A DNA stretch of 45,198 nucleotides, from assembly GCA_003598055.1 (NCBI GenBank), contig QZKI01000055.1:1-45198 (forward strand), read 5' to 3'. Source of the DNA: Candidatus Abyssobacteria bacterium SURF_17. Its GTDB lineage: Bacteria; Abyssobacteria; SURF-5. The translations under genes were made by a program, and so were the position numbers. The notes below the pieces were generated by a model, which saw only the letters and a list, made by a program, of their open reading frames with translations, had not been told where the DNA came from and did no database searches. Below are positions 1 to 8,663 of this stretch, in pieces. How positions within the stretch are numbered: the first letter of the stretch is position 1; each line of letters starts with the position of its first letter.

Positions 1-95
1 GTCGCCTCAGCAAGGCGTCGGATATAGCTACACGGCATACAGTCAATTCCCGTGGCCGGACTTGCACCGGCTAGACACGCGGCCCTATGGGCTGC
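1..95 (-). ncRNA. possible structured RNA at left edge (partial)
   Basis: On the minus strand this edge carries a stem-loop at 72-55 (AGCCGG, loop TGCAAGT, CCGGC) and a second hairpin at 19-2 (GACGCCT / AGGCGAC). The string AGCCGGTGCAAGTCCGGC followed by ACGG and ACTGTA resembles the P4 region of cobalamin riboswitches, but the expected CCCGC block is not clear; group II intron RNA can carry a similar motif. The element would read leftwards out of the window, so its target cannot be seen. A weak call based on motif memory only. Confidence 0.22.
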
Positions 96-101
96 AAGCT
101 A

Positions 102-251
102 AGACGCAGAGCGCGCAAAGAGCAATCCAAGTCTGCCGTAAAAACTCCCCGGATGATGACGAACTGTCTTCTTCATTAAATCTTTGCTTCCCGAAATCGA
201 TTGCCCTTTGCGCTCTTTGCGTCTCAGGTCTGCGACCCTTTGCGGTGAAAC
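102..251. repeat. inverted pair of TTTGCG-type repeats
   Basis: Arm 102-128 (GACGCAGAGCGCGCAAAGAG) is nearly the reverse complement of arm 200-225 (TTTGCGCTCTTTGCGTCTC). The right arm continues into CTGCGACCCTTTGCGGTGAAA at 230-250. The same motif recurs near 3186, 25603, 28802, 29570, 29998, 30530 and 44935, always in or beside intergenic DNA. Together with the edge element it fills the 277 bases before the TPR gene. Confidence 0.6.
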
Positions 252-277
252 CTTCCCTGATCTGCCCGGCCCTCCGC

Positions 278-1288
278 TCAAGCCTGCGTCGCAGGTTTGT
301 GAAGCCAGCTTTTGTCATTCTGAGGTTCCTCCTGAGATTCCTCTTCCCTTTGCTCCGGCATACTATCCGGTTCGACGGATTCAGGAGTCCCCCCACTCTC
401 GCCGCGCTTCATTAACTCGATGAATCTCGGGTTCTGCCTGATGTTGTCCAGGTCGCTATCCTGACTCATGTGCTCGAAATCTGAGAACCCGTTGTCAATC
501 GCTCGTTCCAACCATTTAAAGGCCGGGTCGGGCTTGTTCTGAAGAGAATAAATGCATGCGATATTGTACATAGAGTTATAATCGGACGGATCAAGGTCAA
601 CCGCGGCCTTCAATTCGCCCATCGCATGGATATACAGCTTCTTCTCAAAATAGCAAATCGCGAGGAAGGCGTGACCGGGCGCATACTCCGGAGCGAGCCG
701 CGTGACGTTTTTCAGACTTTCGATGGCCTCATTATACTCCTTCTTCTTGTGATGAATCACACCATCCAGATAATGTGCATTCGGATTGTTCGGGTCCATC
801 TCGAGTGACTTGGCGAGATATTCCTCCGCCGATTTTATGTCATCCTGTTCAACCGCAATCGCAGCCAACAGAAAAAAATTCCCCGGTATATCGGGGGAAA
901 GCGACATGGACTTGCGAATGGCCGCTCGCGCGCCCTCGATGTCGCCCCGACGCAAAAGCAACATGCCCAAATCATGGTGGGCCTCAGCCAAATCGGGCGA
1001 CAAGGCGATGAGCCGCTCCACTTCCCTCTGCGCATCATCGTATCTGCCGGCCGCGAGATAGGCCTTCGCCAGGCCTCGAACCGCAATGATGCTCTTCGGC
1101 TGCAGCTCCACTGCTCGGCGCGCCTGTGCAATCGCCGCATCCGACTGGCCTTCCTTCAAGAGCCTCTGAGCGACAAGGAGACGATACAAAACCTGTCCCT
1201 TCGGCACGAGAAAAGTCACCACCGCTCCTGCTCCTATCAGGAGCAGAAACACGGCTATCAAGATATAGTGAACGTTTCGCCTCGTCAT
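278..1288 (-). CDS. membrane-anchored TPR repeat protein
   Basis: Encodes about 336 residues. An N-terminal hydrophobic segment (roughly residues 8-28, ILIAVFLLLIGAGAVVTFLV) looks like an uncleaved anchor, followed by tandem tetratricopeptide repeats to about residue 290 (for example PNNPNAHYLDGVIHHKKKEY) and a charged Glu/Gln/Ser-rich tail. TPR arrays bind proteins; no catalytic motif is visible, so the role is unknown. The start is placed at the ATG at 1288 (MTRRN) because the 11 in-frame codons upstream lie within the terminal inverted repeat of the element at 1302-1432, and AAGG precedes this ATG at good spacing. It lies downstream of ogt on the same strand but the repeat separates them. 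Confidence 0.75.
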   Translation of the reverse strand: MTRRNVHYILIAVFLLLIGAGAVVTFLVPKGQVLYRLLVAQRLLKEGQSDAAIAQARRAVELQPKSIIAVRGLAKAYLAAGRYDDAQREVERLIALSPDLAEAHHDLGMLLLRRGDIEGARAAIRKSMSLSPDIPGNFFLLAAIAVEQDDIKSAEEYLAKSLEMDPNNPNAHYLDGVIHHKKKEYNEAIESLKNVTRLAPEYAPGHAFLAICYFEKKLYIHAMGELKAAVDLDPSDYNSMYNIACIYSLQNKPDPAFKWLERAIDNGFSDFEHMSQDSDLDNIRQNPRFIELMKRGESGGTPESVEPDSMPEQREEESQEEPQNDKSWLHKPATQA

Positions 1289-1301
1289 GAGAAGCCTTAC
1301 A

Positions 1302-1432
1302 GACACTGTCCCGAGATTCATAAGCGGGAATATCTTTCTGTAGGTGCGAATTTATTCGCATAATTTTTCGGGCTTGTTGCCGTTGTCCATATGCGAATGA
1401 ATTTGCACCTACAGAACTTCGGGACAGTCTCT
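1302..1432. repeat. GTAGGTGCGAA-edged palindromic element
   Basis: Arms GTAGGTGCGAATTTATTCGCAT (1340-1361) and its imperfect reverse complement (1390-1413) flank a short loop. The inverted symmetry extends outwards to ACTGTCCCGAG near 1306 and CTTCGGGACAGT near 1417. A second copy with the same core lies at 13122-13203. It could form a large hairpin and end transcription between ogt and the TPR gene. Confidence 0.7.
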
Positions 1433-2009
1433 ACATCTTTACTCCCTCGATTGCCAGCAGCATCCTCTTGAGGTCAAGCGCCCTCAAACCGCCTGCAAAA
1501 CCGCAGAGCCCCCCCGCCGAACCAATGACGCGATGGCAGGGAATAATAATGGGAACCGGGTTGCGGGCCATCACTTGACCCGCCGCCCGCGCCGCACGCG
1601 GACTCCCCGCTTCCTTCGCCAACCACGCATAGGACCGTGTCTGCCCATACGGAATGCTCGCTGCCGCCTTCAGCACTCTCCGCTGGAATTCAGTGCATCC
1701 GCCTACGTGCGGGACAACGCCGAACGCCGTCCGCGTGCCCCTGAAATACTCGCGCAACTCCGAAATGACCTCTCGCACGGCCGCATCCGAGCGAGAGAGA
1801 ACGCGCCCAAGATGGACAGCGGTTTCTTCCTGAAATTCTTCTTCGCTGCCTGATGTGAAGCTGAGAGCCACGACTTCCCCACCGCTCACAGCCACGTAAA
1901 CTCGCCCGATCTCCGAATCGAACGTCCCATAAAAACAGGGACCACTTACAGCGCTTCCCCGGCTTGTCTGGGCCGACTTTGGACCTTGCTTCTTTCTTGT
2001 TCCAGACAT
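1431..2009 (-). CDS. ogt: methylated-DNA--[protein]-cysteine S-methyltransferase
   Basis: A 192-residue suicide repair protein that moves the alkyl group from O6-alkylguanine (and O4-alkylthymine) in DNA to its own cysteine. The signature PCHRVIG is present with the acceptor Cys at residue 158, preceded by the DNA-binding helix-turn-helix region (FQRRVLKAAASIPYGQTRSY) and the conserved RAAGQVMARNPVPIIIPCHR stretch. The N-terminal ~22 residues are basic, Ser-rich and unlike the family, which usually measures 150-180 residues. A ribosome binding site GAGGTG lies 5 nt before the ATG at 2009. It is a single-domain Ogt/MGMT type without the Ada regulator half. No operon partner is clear. Confidence 0.93.
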   Translation of the reverse strand: MSGTRKKQGPKSAQTSRGSAVSGPCFYGTFDSEIGRVYVAVSGGEVVALSFTSGSEEEFQEETAVHLGRVLSRSDAAVREVISELREYFRGTRTAFGVVPHVGGCTEFQRRVLKAAASIPYGQTRSYAWLAKEAGSPRAARAAGQVMARNPVPIIIPCHRVIGSAGGLCGFAGGLRALDLKRMLLAIEGVKM

Positions 2010-2054
2010 TGTTTCACCTCAAGACGGCCTGTCGCCCAAAAGGCAATAGCCATT

Positions 2055-2330
2055 TGTCATTCTGAGCAAAGCGAAGAACCTCTGTTCGTGGTCCCCCATT
2101 TCACAAGAATATGCGAGATTCTTCGTCGCTTTACTCCTCCTAAGAAACTGACAACAGTTTCGTCATTGCGAGGGAGCAACGCGACCGAAGCAATCTCATT
2201 GGTGGCGTTGAAGATGCACGCAGAGATTGCTTCGCTCGGGTCTGAGACCCTTCGCTCGCAATGACGGCACGCATGTTTCTTTCACACATAACCCCGCCGC
2301 AGGTAGGATCGCCTGTTCAGAATGACAACT
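2055..2330. repeat. CATTCTGAG and GTCATTGCGAG repeat cluster
   Basis: Inside the 740-base space before the SIR2-like remnant. GTCATTCTGAGCAAAGCGAAG at 2055-2075 is one motif, with its reverse (TTCAGAATGAC) near 2315-2325. Between them 2162-2263 forms a palindromic element: GTCATTGCGAG ... GAAGCAATCTC ... AGATTGCTTC ... CTCGCAATGAC. The same element recurs at 11702-11843, 22150-22262 and, as a half, at 28744-28795. No transposase is encoded, so it is MITE-like at best. Confidence 0.65.
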
Positions 2331-2528
2331 CCCATCGAACTATTGAGTGCAATTTCATTTGGGCAACACGCCCAAGACACTTAACCCACCATTCGATACG
2401 TCCCTCATATTAGACCAGAACCGTTTGGCAAGTCAACGCCCACTCCCAATACTTCAATCATCCAGTGAACTAGGAACAGAGAACCGTCCCACATTTGATA
2501 ATTCGGGATAACCTGCTTAGGAAGCAGT

Positions 2529-2555
2529 GTAGGGGCACGGCGTGCCGTGCCCGCC
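2529..2555. repeat. GTAGGGGC palindrome, copy 1
   Basis: GTAGGGGC followed by ACGGCGTGCCGT and GCCCGCC. Its inner sequence almost matches the copy inside uppP (25053-25083). The rest of 2331-2749 shows no gene that can be supported. Confidence 0.7.
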
Positions 2556-2749
2556 AAAAAAATCCGTGCTTCTTGTGGGGACGCACGGTCGTGTGCCATA
2601 CAAACGCAACCGCGAGGCAAGACTCTCTGTCTCTGCGGAGAAAATCCTCCGCCGAATGCGCACATCGAAATGCGCGGGGGCTATGGCTGGACACATAAGA
2701 AAAGAACAGATATCATATCCCCAGGATTTGGGAACTTCTCAGATACACC

Positions 2750-2971
2750 ATGCATGATCCAGAAACAGAAAGATTCAAAAGAGGTACACTTGTAGTACTC
2801 GGGGCCGGCGCGTCCATTGGCGCAGCAAAATATCCAATCGAGTCGAGCCTGCGCGCGGCAATGGCGAAAATGCCGGCCGGGGACAACTTCTTCCGTGACC
2901 TATTTTTTCAAGGCGCAACTAACACACATGGCAAGGGATACTCGAATGCTGCGTGGCTGACCATTTCATGA
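2750..2971 (+). pseudogene. truncated SIR2-like protein, N-terminal remnant
   Basis: A 73-codon frame starting MHDPETERFKRGTL carries LVVLGAGASIGAAKYPIESS and PAGDNFFRDLFFQ. The GAGAS loop at about residues 18-22 is the nucleotide-binding signature at the start of SIR2-like domains, which in many unannotated and defence-linked proteins are followed by a similar NFF.DLFF stretch. The reading frame departs from anything recognisable after about residue 53 and stops at 2971, whereas such proteins usually run to several hundred residues. No continuation is seen in the other frames before mrfA. Most likely the leftover of a deleted or repeat-disrupted gene. Family assignment rests on pattern recognition, not alignment. 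Confidence 0.45.
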
Positions 2972-3056
2972 GACGAGGATAGAGGTACCATGTCCCCGCA
3001 AGGAGCTCCCTTCTGTATCGCACGCCCATAAGACAATTTTCCCTGGCACTTTTTCG

Positions 3057-3085
3057 TTGACGCCTCGGCGCGCTTGGAGTAAAAT
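3057..3085 (+). promoter_or_regulatory. candidate sigma-70 promoter upstream of mrfA
   Basis: TTGACG (3057-3062), 17-base spacer, TAAAAT (3080-3085), pointing toward mrfA about 360 bases away. The distance is long and repeats intervene, so the link is tentative. Confidence 0.4.
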
Positions 3086-3185
3086 CAAGCAAGAGCAGTC
3101 TGTCTCGCTGTCATGATGTGCATGTGTACTGCTCACGATTAATTTCTTGAATTTCTGTCGCTGCCGTCCAAGACAAAAGAATCAG

Positions 3186-3305
3186 AACCGCAGAGGGGTC
3201 GCAGACCCGAGGCGCAGAGGAACGCGGAGGAAGAATTGAAGGGGAAAGATTTCCTCAATAACGCCGGTTTTCCCCCGTGCTTCCCCGTGTCCCCGTGGTT
3301 CGTAG
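3186..3305. repeat. TTTGCG-type repeat, reverse orientation
   Basis: ACCGCAGAGGGGTCGCAGAC then GAGGCGCAGAGGAACGCGGAG (3188-3230) is the reverse form of the TTTGCGCC/TTTGCGGTGAAA motif. GTGCTTCCCCGTGTCCCCGT at 3278-3297 is a related-looking low-complexity tract. No gene is seen between 2972 and 3442. Confidence 0.45.
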
Positions 3306-3442
3306 TTCGTTTACAGTTTACGGGTCTACGGTTCAATGTTCAAAGTCTCGTGAATCAGTGTAATCCGTGATTCATGGGATTTAGTTGCGGCTATGCCCCG
3401 CTGTGTTCGCCCGTTGCGTCGGCTCCTTCGGGAGATGTACCA

Positions 3443-5719
3443 GTGAACCTGGAACAGGTGCTCGATAGCCTCAGAAGCTCGCGCCGCTTCATGAGATGCG
3501 TCACCGAATGGCGCGAGATTCCCCCGCGTGAGGCCGCCCTCGAACAGCTCCCCGACTGGGTGGACAACCGATTGCGCACCGTGCTCCGCAAACGCGGCAT
3601 CGAGCAGCTTTTCTCCCATCAGCGCGCCGCTTTGGACCTCCTCGACGCAGGCAAGGACATCATTGTCGTCACGCCGACGGCGTCCGGCAAGACATTATGC
3701 TACAACGTGCCCGTCCTCAACACGGTTCTCACCGACAGAGACGCGCGAGCGCTCTACATCTTCCCCACAAAGGCGCTCTCACAGGACCAGGTCGCCGACC
3801 TGCATGCACTCGTCACCGCGCTCGGCGAGGATATTCGCACCTATACATACGACGGCGATACGCCCTCGTCCGCCCGAAAAGCCATCCGGCATTCAGGCCA
3901 CATAGTCGTCACCAACCCCGACATGCTCCATACGGGCATACTCCCCCACCATACGAAATGGATAAAGCTCTTCGAGAAACTCCGGTATGTTGTGATAGAC
4001 GAGCTCCATCATTACCGAGGCGTCTTCGGAAGTCATGTCGCAAACGTGCTCAGGCGCCTGAGCCGCTTGTGCGAATTCTATAACTCCTCGCCTCAATTCA
4101 TCTGTTGCTCGGCAACGATAGCGAACCCCGTGGAACTGGCCGAGAAGACTCTCGCCCGTCCCGTTACGCTCGTCGACAACAACGGCGCGCCTTCAGGCCA
4201 GAAACACTTCATTCTGTACAATCCCCCGGTTGTTAACCGAGAACTCGGCATCAGACGGTCGGTCGTCAGCGAATCGAGCAATCTTGCCGAGAAATTCCTC
4301 GACAGAAACATCCAGACAATCGTCTTCGGACGGAGCCGGCTCCGCGTCGAAATCCTCGTCACCTACCTCAAAGAAGCGGTGCGAAAAATGCGCAAGCCCG
4401 ACCGCCTCGTTCGTGGCTATCGCGGCGGCTACCTGCCGAATCAGCGCCGCGAGATCGAGCGCGGCCTGCGCAGCGGCGAAATCATGGCGGTGGTCAGCAC
4501 AAACGCACTCGAGCTCGGGATCGATATCGGCGAGCTCGACGTCAGCGTCATGGCCGGTTACCCCGGCACTATTGCAAGCACGTGGCAACAATCAGGCCGC
4601 GCAGGGAGACGCAACAAGGTTTCCGCCGCACTCCTGGTCGCCAGCTCCGCGCCCATTGACCAGTTCCTCATCAATCACCCGGAATACTTCTTCGCCCAGC
4701 CGCCCGAAAACGGAATCATCGACCCGAACAACCTCGTCATCCTCATGAGCCACATCAAGTGCGCGGCGTTCGAGCTCCCATTCCGCGACGGCGAGACCTT
4801 CGGCATCGATTCCATCGAAGAAATCCTCAAGTATCTCGAAGAGCATCATATCCTCCGACACGTCGACGGTCGGTGGCACTGGACGGCCGACGTTTACCCG
4901 GCCGAGGAAGTGAGCCTGAGAAGCGCATCCCCCGAAAACGTCATCATCATCGACACCTCCGATAACGCCAAGGTCATTGGCGAGATAGACCTCCACAGCG
5001 CGCCCCTCATGGTGTATGAAGGAGCCATTTATATCCACGAAAGCAGGCAATACGAAATCGAACGGTTCGACTACGAAAACAAGAAAGCGTACGGGCGCGA
5101 GGTGGACGTCGATTATTACACCGACGCAGAATCAAAGACCGACCTCAAGGTGCTCGACATAACCGCTCACACCGACCTTGCCCGCGGAACCAAAGCACAC
5201 GGCGAAGTGAGCGTCACCACCCTCCCCGTGATGTATAAGAAGATTAAGTTCCACACGCACGAAAACATCGGCAGCGGCCGAATCCACTTGCCCGAACAGG
5301 AAATGCACACAACGTCATACTGGATGGACTTCCGCCCGGATTCCATCCACGAAGCAGGTATCCCCGAGGCCGACCTCGGCGGTGGCTTGAAAGCGCTCTC
5401 GAACGTGCTCGTGAACGTGGTCCCCATTTACATCATGTGCGACCCCAACGACATCCGCTCCGTCAGCATGGTGCGCTCTCCGTTCAGCCAAAGAGCGACC
5501 ATCTTTATCTACGACAACTATCCCGGCGGCGTAGGGTTCAGTCAGAAACTGTTCAGGCTCCATGATACTCTGCTCGAGGTTGCCCGAGAATTGATAGGAG
5601 AATGCGGCTGCGAGAGTGGGTGCCCCTCCTGCGTGGGCCCCTCACTCGAGGTCGGCGAAACAGGCAAAACGAGCGCGCTCAAGCTCATCGAAATCGCATT
5701 AACGGTGCCCGCACGATGA
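3443..5719 (+). CDS. mrfA: DEAD/DEAH-box helicase with DUF1998 domain, MrfA/YprA type
   Basis: About 758 residues. N-terminal superfamily 2 helicase core: Q-motif region FSHQRAALDLL, Walker A TPTASGKT (about 77-84), DEVH-like box DELHH (about 186-190), CSAT, and motif VI QSGRAGRR. The C-terminal DUF1998 (MZB) region ends with a four-cysteine cluster GECGCESGCPSC (about 719-730), the metal site described for MrfA. In Bacillus subtilis MrfA and MrfB form a nucleotide-excision-independent repair route for mitomycin C adducts; the adjacent MrfB-type exonuclease supports the same role here. I chose the GTG at 3443, 23 codons inside the longest frame, because GGGAG precedes it and the upstream codons do not look like protein. 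Overlaps mrfB by 4 nt (ATGA). Confidence 0.88.
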   Translation: MNLEQVLDSLRSSRRFMRCVTEWREIPPREAALEQLPDWVDNRLRTVLRKRGIEQLFSHQRAALDLLDAGKDIIVVTPTASGKTLCYNVPVLNTVLTDRDARALYIFPTKALSQDQVADLHALVTALGEDIRTYTYDGDTPSSARKAIRHSGHIVVTNPDMLHTGILPHHTKWIKLFEKLRYVVIDELHHYRGVFGSHVANVLRRLSRLCEFYNSSPQFICCSATIANPVELAEKTLARPVTLVDNNGAPSGQKHFILYNPPVVNRELGIRRSVVSESSNLAEKFLDRNIQTIVFGRSRLRVEILVTYLKEAVRKMRKPDRLVRGYRGGYLPNQRREIERGLRSGEIMAVVSTNALELGIDIGELDVSVMAGYPGTIASTWQQSGRAGRRNKVSAALLVASSAPIDQFLINHPEYFFAQPPENGIIDPNNLVILMSHIKCAAFELPFRDGETFGIDSIEEILKYLEEHHILRHVDGRWHWTADVYPAEEVSLRSASPENVIIIDTSDNAKVIGEIDLHSAPLMVYEGAIYIHESRQYEIERFDYENKKAYGREVDVDYYTDAESKTDLKVLDITAHTDLARGTKAHGEVSVTTLPVMYKKIKFHTHENIGSGRIHLPEQEMHTTSYWMDFRPDSIHEAGIPEADLGGGLKALSNVLVNVVPIYIMCDPNDIRSVSMVRSPFSQRATIFIYDNYPGGVGFSQKLFRLHDTLLEVARELIGECGCESGCPSCVGPSLEVGETGKTSALKLIEIALTVPAR

Positions 5720-6930
5720 ACCTCAGGGAAAAGCTCGAAAGACTCACCCCGCCCTCGAACCCGTCAGAAAACCGCCTGCCGCGTGCAACAACAGACCATC
5801 AGTCGAGACAATGCGAACACTTCGTCACCGTCTTTCCGCATCACCATAAACACGGAAGCTTCACGCTGAATGCGCTGCACGGACAGTTCCGCGCCGTGGC
5901 CGATATGCTGCTCGAGAACCCATTCGAAGACGCCCTCGACTTCGAGCGCATTGCTTTCATCGACACGGAAACCACCGGCCTCTCCGGCGGAATCGGCGTC
6001 TGCGCCTTTCTCGTCGGGGTCGGATACCTCTCCTCCGACGGCTTCGTGGTGGAACAGTTCCTCATGAACGACTTCCCCGCAGAAGCCGATATGCTCCGCA
6101 CAGTCTGTACAAAACTGGAAGGTTTCGATGTCATCTCAAGTTATAATGGCCGCGCCTTCGATATTCCCATCCTCGACGGGCGCCTGCTTCTGAACAGGAT
6201 GCGCACGAAACTGGCCAGCAAGCCGCACATTGACCTCCTGCATCCCGCTCGCCGCGTGTGGAAACACCGTCTCGGCGATTGCAGCCTTAAGTCCCTTGAA
6301 ACACATGTGTTAGACCTCGTCCGCACGGACGATATCGAAGGATGGATGATACCTCAGGCATTCTTCGATTACCTCCAAACCGGCGACAAACAGTCGATGG
6401 AACAAATTTTGCTCCACAACAGGCATGATCTGGTCTCGCTCGCAGCCGTGGCAAGCTTCATGTTCCGGGCGCTCGACTCTCCCGAGAGGGCGCCGCTCGC
6501 ACACGGCGCAGAGTGGTACGGACTGGCGACATTGCTCGAGCAACACCGCAGAACAAACGAGGCAACCCATTGCATGGAAAGAGCGCTCGCGATGGGACTT
6601 CCCACAGAAATACGGTCACGCTGCATCAGAGCCCTCTCCCTCACCCGCAAGAGACAGGGCAGATGGAAAACCGCCGCCAAACTATGGCACGAAACCACGG
6701 CAGCGAATAACGAGATGAACACTTTTTTCGCTCTCGAGGAACTCGCGAAATTCTACGAGCATCGTCAGCAAGACCTCGTATCCGCGCGCGCCATCTGCCA
6801 GCGCGCCCTGAACATGCTCGAGGTAACAGAGGCAATCTCCGGCCCGTCCCCCCCCGCCCGACACATCGAGAACTTTGAACACAGGCTGAGAAGAATAGAA
6901 CGGAAGATTCGAGGAAAAAAGAATGCGTAG
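5716..6930 (+). CDS. mrfB: ribonuclease H-like (DEDD) exonuclease with TPR tail, MrfB/YprB type
   Basis: 404 residues from the ATG at 5716, which overlaps the mrfA stop, so translation is probably coupled. The exonuclease fold carries FIDTETTGLSGG (acidic Asp83 and Glu85), SSYNGRAFDIPIL and HNRHDLVSLA, matching the DEDD active-site segments of YprB. After about residue 250 there are helical repeats (GLATLLEQHRRTNEATHCME; ALEELAKFYEHRQQD) that read as TPRs, as in the Bacillus protein. Known role of the family: metal-dependent exonuclease acting with MrfA on interstrand or mono-adducted DNA. The final 8 nt overlap the next gene, suggesting a three-gene transcript. Confidence 0.87.
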   Translation: MNLREKLERLTPPSNPSENRLPRATTDHQSRQCEHFVTVFPHHHKHGSFTLNALHGQFRAVADMLLENPFEDALDFERIAFIDTETTGLSGGIGVCAFLVGVGYLSSDGFVVEQFLMNDFPAEADMLRTVCTKLEGFDVISSYNGRAFDIPILDGRLLLNRMRTKLASKPHIDLLHPARRVWKHRLGDCSLKSLETHVLDLVRTDDIEGWMIPQAFFDYLQTGDKQSMEQILLHNRHDLVSLAAVASFMFRALDSPERAPLAHGAEWYGLATLLEQHRRTNEATHCMERALAMGLPTEIRSRCIRALSLTRKRQGRWKTAAKLWHETTAANNEMNTFFALEELAKFYEHRQQDLVSARAICQRALNMLEVTEAISGPSPPARHIENFEHRLRRIERKIRGKKNA

Positions 6931-8389
6931 AAGCACCATTCACGGAATCATTCTCTGGCTGCTGTGCGTCCTCAGCGTGCCACCAGTATTCGCCGCCGGA
7001 CAGACTTCCAAAAAGGCTTCCCTGGCCAACCGCATCAATTCCATCCTTTCGGATGAAAAAGCACAAAAATGCACGTGGTCCGTCGAAGTGGTTTCCCTGC
7101 GAACCGGTGAAACACTGTACCAGCACAACGCACACAGCGCCATGATACCCGCCTCCAACATGAAACTGTTCACGACCGCCGCTGCACTGTACTACCTCGG
7201 CCCGGGTTTCACGATAATGACTTCAGTATATGCCGACGGCCCCCTGAATTCCGACGGCATTCTCAACGGAAACCTCATCCTTTATGGCAGAGGCGACCCA
7301 AACATATCGGGCCGATTCAGCGACAATCCCGCATCCATTCTTGAGGAAATCGCCGAATCGCTGAAATCACGCGGAATAAAGGAAATTCGCGGCAACATCA
7401 TCGGCGACGACAGTTATTTCGACTCCCAATACTACGGACCTTGGCGGAAAGACCACGCGAACCGATGGTATGCAGCCCGTGTGAGCGCTCTCTCGTTCAA
7501 TGACAACTGCGTTGATATCTATGTCACACCCGGCACATCCCCCGGAAAGAAGGCAAGAGTCAGCCAATCGCCCTGCGCGTCGTACCCTAAGGTGATAAAT
7601 AAAGCGTCAACAACGAGCCGCAAGAGCAACTCTGTATGGATCTCGCCCGGTGGAGACGGTTCCGCAGTCATTGTGGGCGGCAAGATATGGTCGAGAAGAA
7701 AAGCCGAAGTCCTGTACTTCCCTGTTGAATCACCGGCGCTTTACGCGGCAACCGTTTTCAAGGAAACGCTCGAGAAAACCGGCATCCGCGTCTCCGGAAA
7801 AGTGTATCCGCTCGGCGACGCACACGTGACTGCCGTGCCGCCGATAACGCCTCCCCTCTACGAGCACGAATCCCTCCCACTGTTTGAAATAATAAAAGTG
7901 GTCAACAAGCGCAGCCAGAACCTGCACGCCGAACTCCTCCTCAAGCAGGTTGGACGCCAGACGGGCAAGGGAGGAAGTTTCAGCGGAGGCGCGCAGGCAG
8001 TCTATGAGTTTGCCCGCATGGCGGGAGCCGACCCCCGCTCGACAACCATCTCCGACGGCTCCGGCCTTTCTGACTTGAACCGTGCAAGCGCTCATTCCAT
8101 AGTTCAACTGCTCAAATGCATGAACACGAACGGGTGGCATGACACCTTCAGAGAATCACTCGCAGTAGTCGGAATCGACAGCAACTTGCGGACGCTGGCA
8201 GGCACAGTGCCAAAAGGAAGGATATTAGCAAAAACCGGCTCGTTAAAAGATGTGGTCGCCTTGTCCGGCTACGCTATCGGGGAATCAGAAGACCTTGCGT
8301 TTTCCATCATCGCAAATGACGTCACCACAGATACTTACACGGTGAAACAAATCAGGAACAGAATCTGCAGAGAACTGGTTCGTTACTAG
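6923..8389 (+). CDS. dacB: D-alanyl-D-alanine carboxypeptidase/endopeptidase, PBP4 (DacB) family
   Basis: 488 residues with a signal peptide (hydrophobic 8-22, then PPVFAAG), so periplasmic. Peptidase S13 motifs are in order: SxxK as SNMK (78-81, catalytic Ser78), SxN as SQN in KRSQNLHAELLLK, and KTG in LAKTGSLKDV. The S13-specific insert between SxxK and SxN includes SALSFNDNCVD. The enzyme trims or cleaves peptidoglycan stem peptides and crosslinks. Length is normal for the family (about 450-500). It overlaps mrfB by 8 nt, an unexpected cell-wall gene behind a DNA-repair pair. This could be plain operon economy; nothing in the sequence shows a shared function. Confidence 0.93.
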   Translation: MRRSTIHGIILWLLCVLSVPPVFAAGQTSKKASLANRINSILSDEKAQKCTWSVEVVSLRTGETLYQHNAHSAMIPASNMKLFTTAAALYYLGPGFTIMTSVYADGPLNSDGILNGNLILYGRGDPNISGRFSDNPASILEEIAESLKSRGIKEIRGNIIGDDSYFDSQYYGPWRKDHANRWYAARVSALSFNDNCVDIYVTPGTSPGKKARVSQSPCASYPKVINKASTTSRKSNSVWISPGGDGSAVIVGGKIWSRRKAEVLYFPVESPALYAATVFKETLEKTGIRVSGKVYPLGDAHVTAVPPITPPLYEHESLPLFEIIKVVNKRSQNLHAELLLKQVGRQTGKGGSFSGGAQAVYEFARMAGADPRSTTISDGSGLSDLNRASAHSIVQLLKCMNTNGWHDTFRESLAVVGIDSNLRTLAGTVPKGRILAKTGSLKDVVALSGYAIGESEDLAFSIIANDVTTDTYTVKQIRNRICRELVRY

Positions 8390-8422
8390 GGCTAAAACCC
8401 GTACAACAGAGCCGCCCCAGAC

Positions 8423-8605
8423 CTACCTCCGGTGCGATACCCGCCGCGAGAGCTTCTCAGGAAGGTCAAACCACACCTTCATGCAGCGCGGACAGTACGT
8501 GTGGGAGGCATCGCGCATGACCTGATACGGCTTATCAACCACCAGCCACGCGTCACCCTTTCTCACCCTCAGACAAACACAGCATTGGATCACTATCGGG
8601 CTCAT
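8423..8605 (-). CDS. small zinc-ribbon protein, 60 residues
   Basis: A short protein with two cysteine pairs, QCCVCLRVRKG and HTYCPRCMKVW, spaced about 29 residues apart, the usual arrangement for one bound zinc. Between them is a WLVVDKPYQVM strand region. The start is placed at the ATG at 8605, with GGGAGG 9 nt upstream; a GTG at 8653 would add 16 residues without a clear ribosome site. Similar small CxxC...CxxC proteins are scattered in environmental genomes, often beside signalling genes, but I do not recognise a named family. It converges with dacB. Confidence 0.6.
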   Translation of the reverse strand: MSPIVIQCCVCLRVRKGDAWLVVDKPYQVMRDASHTYCPRCMKVWFDLPEKLSRRVSHRR

Positions 8606-8663
8606 TTCCGGCTTCCTCCCAGAACTCTGCAAGAGATCGTGAATCTGTCCCACGGTTGTTCCT

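Noticed and set aside
62..415. 117-codon frame at the left edge
   Set aside because: Runs through the TTTGCG repeats and the 3' end of the TPR gene; no protein-like pattern.
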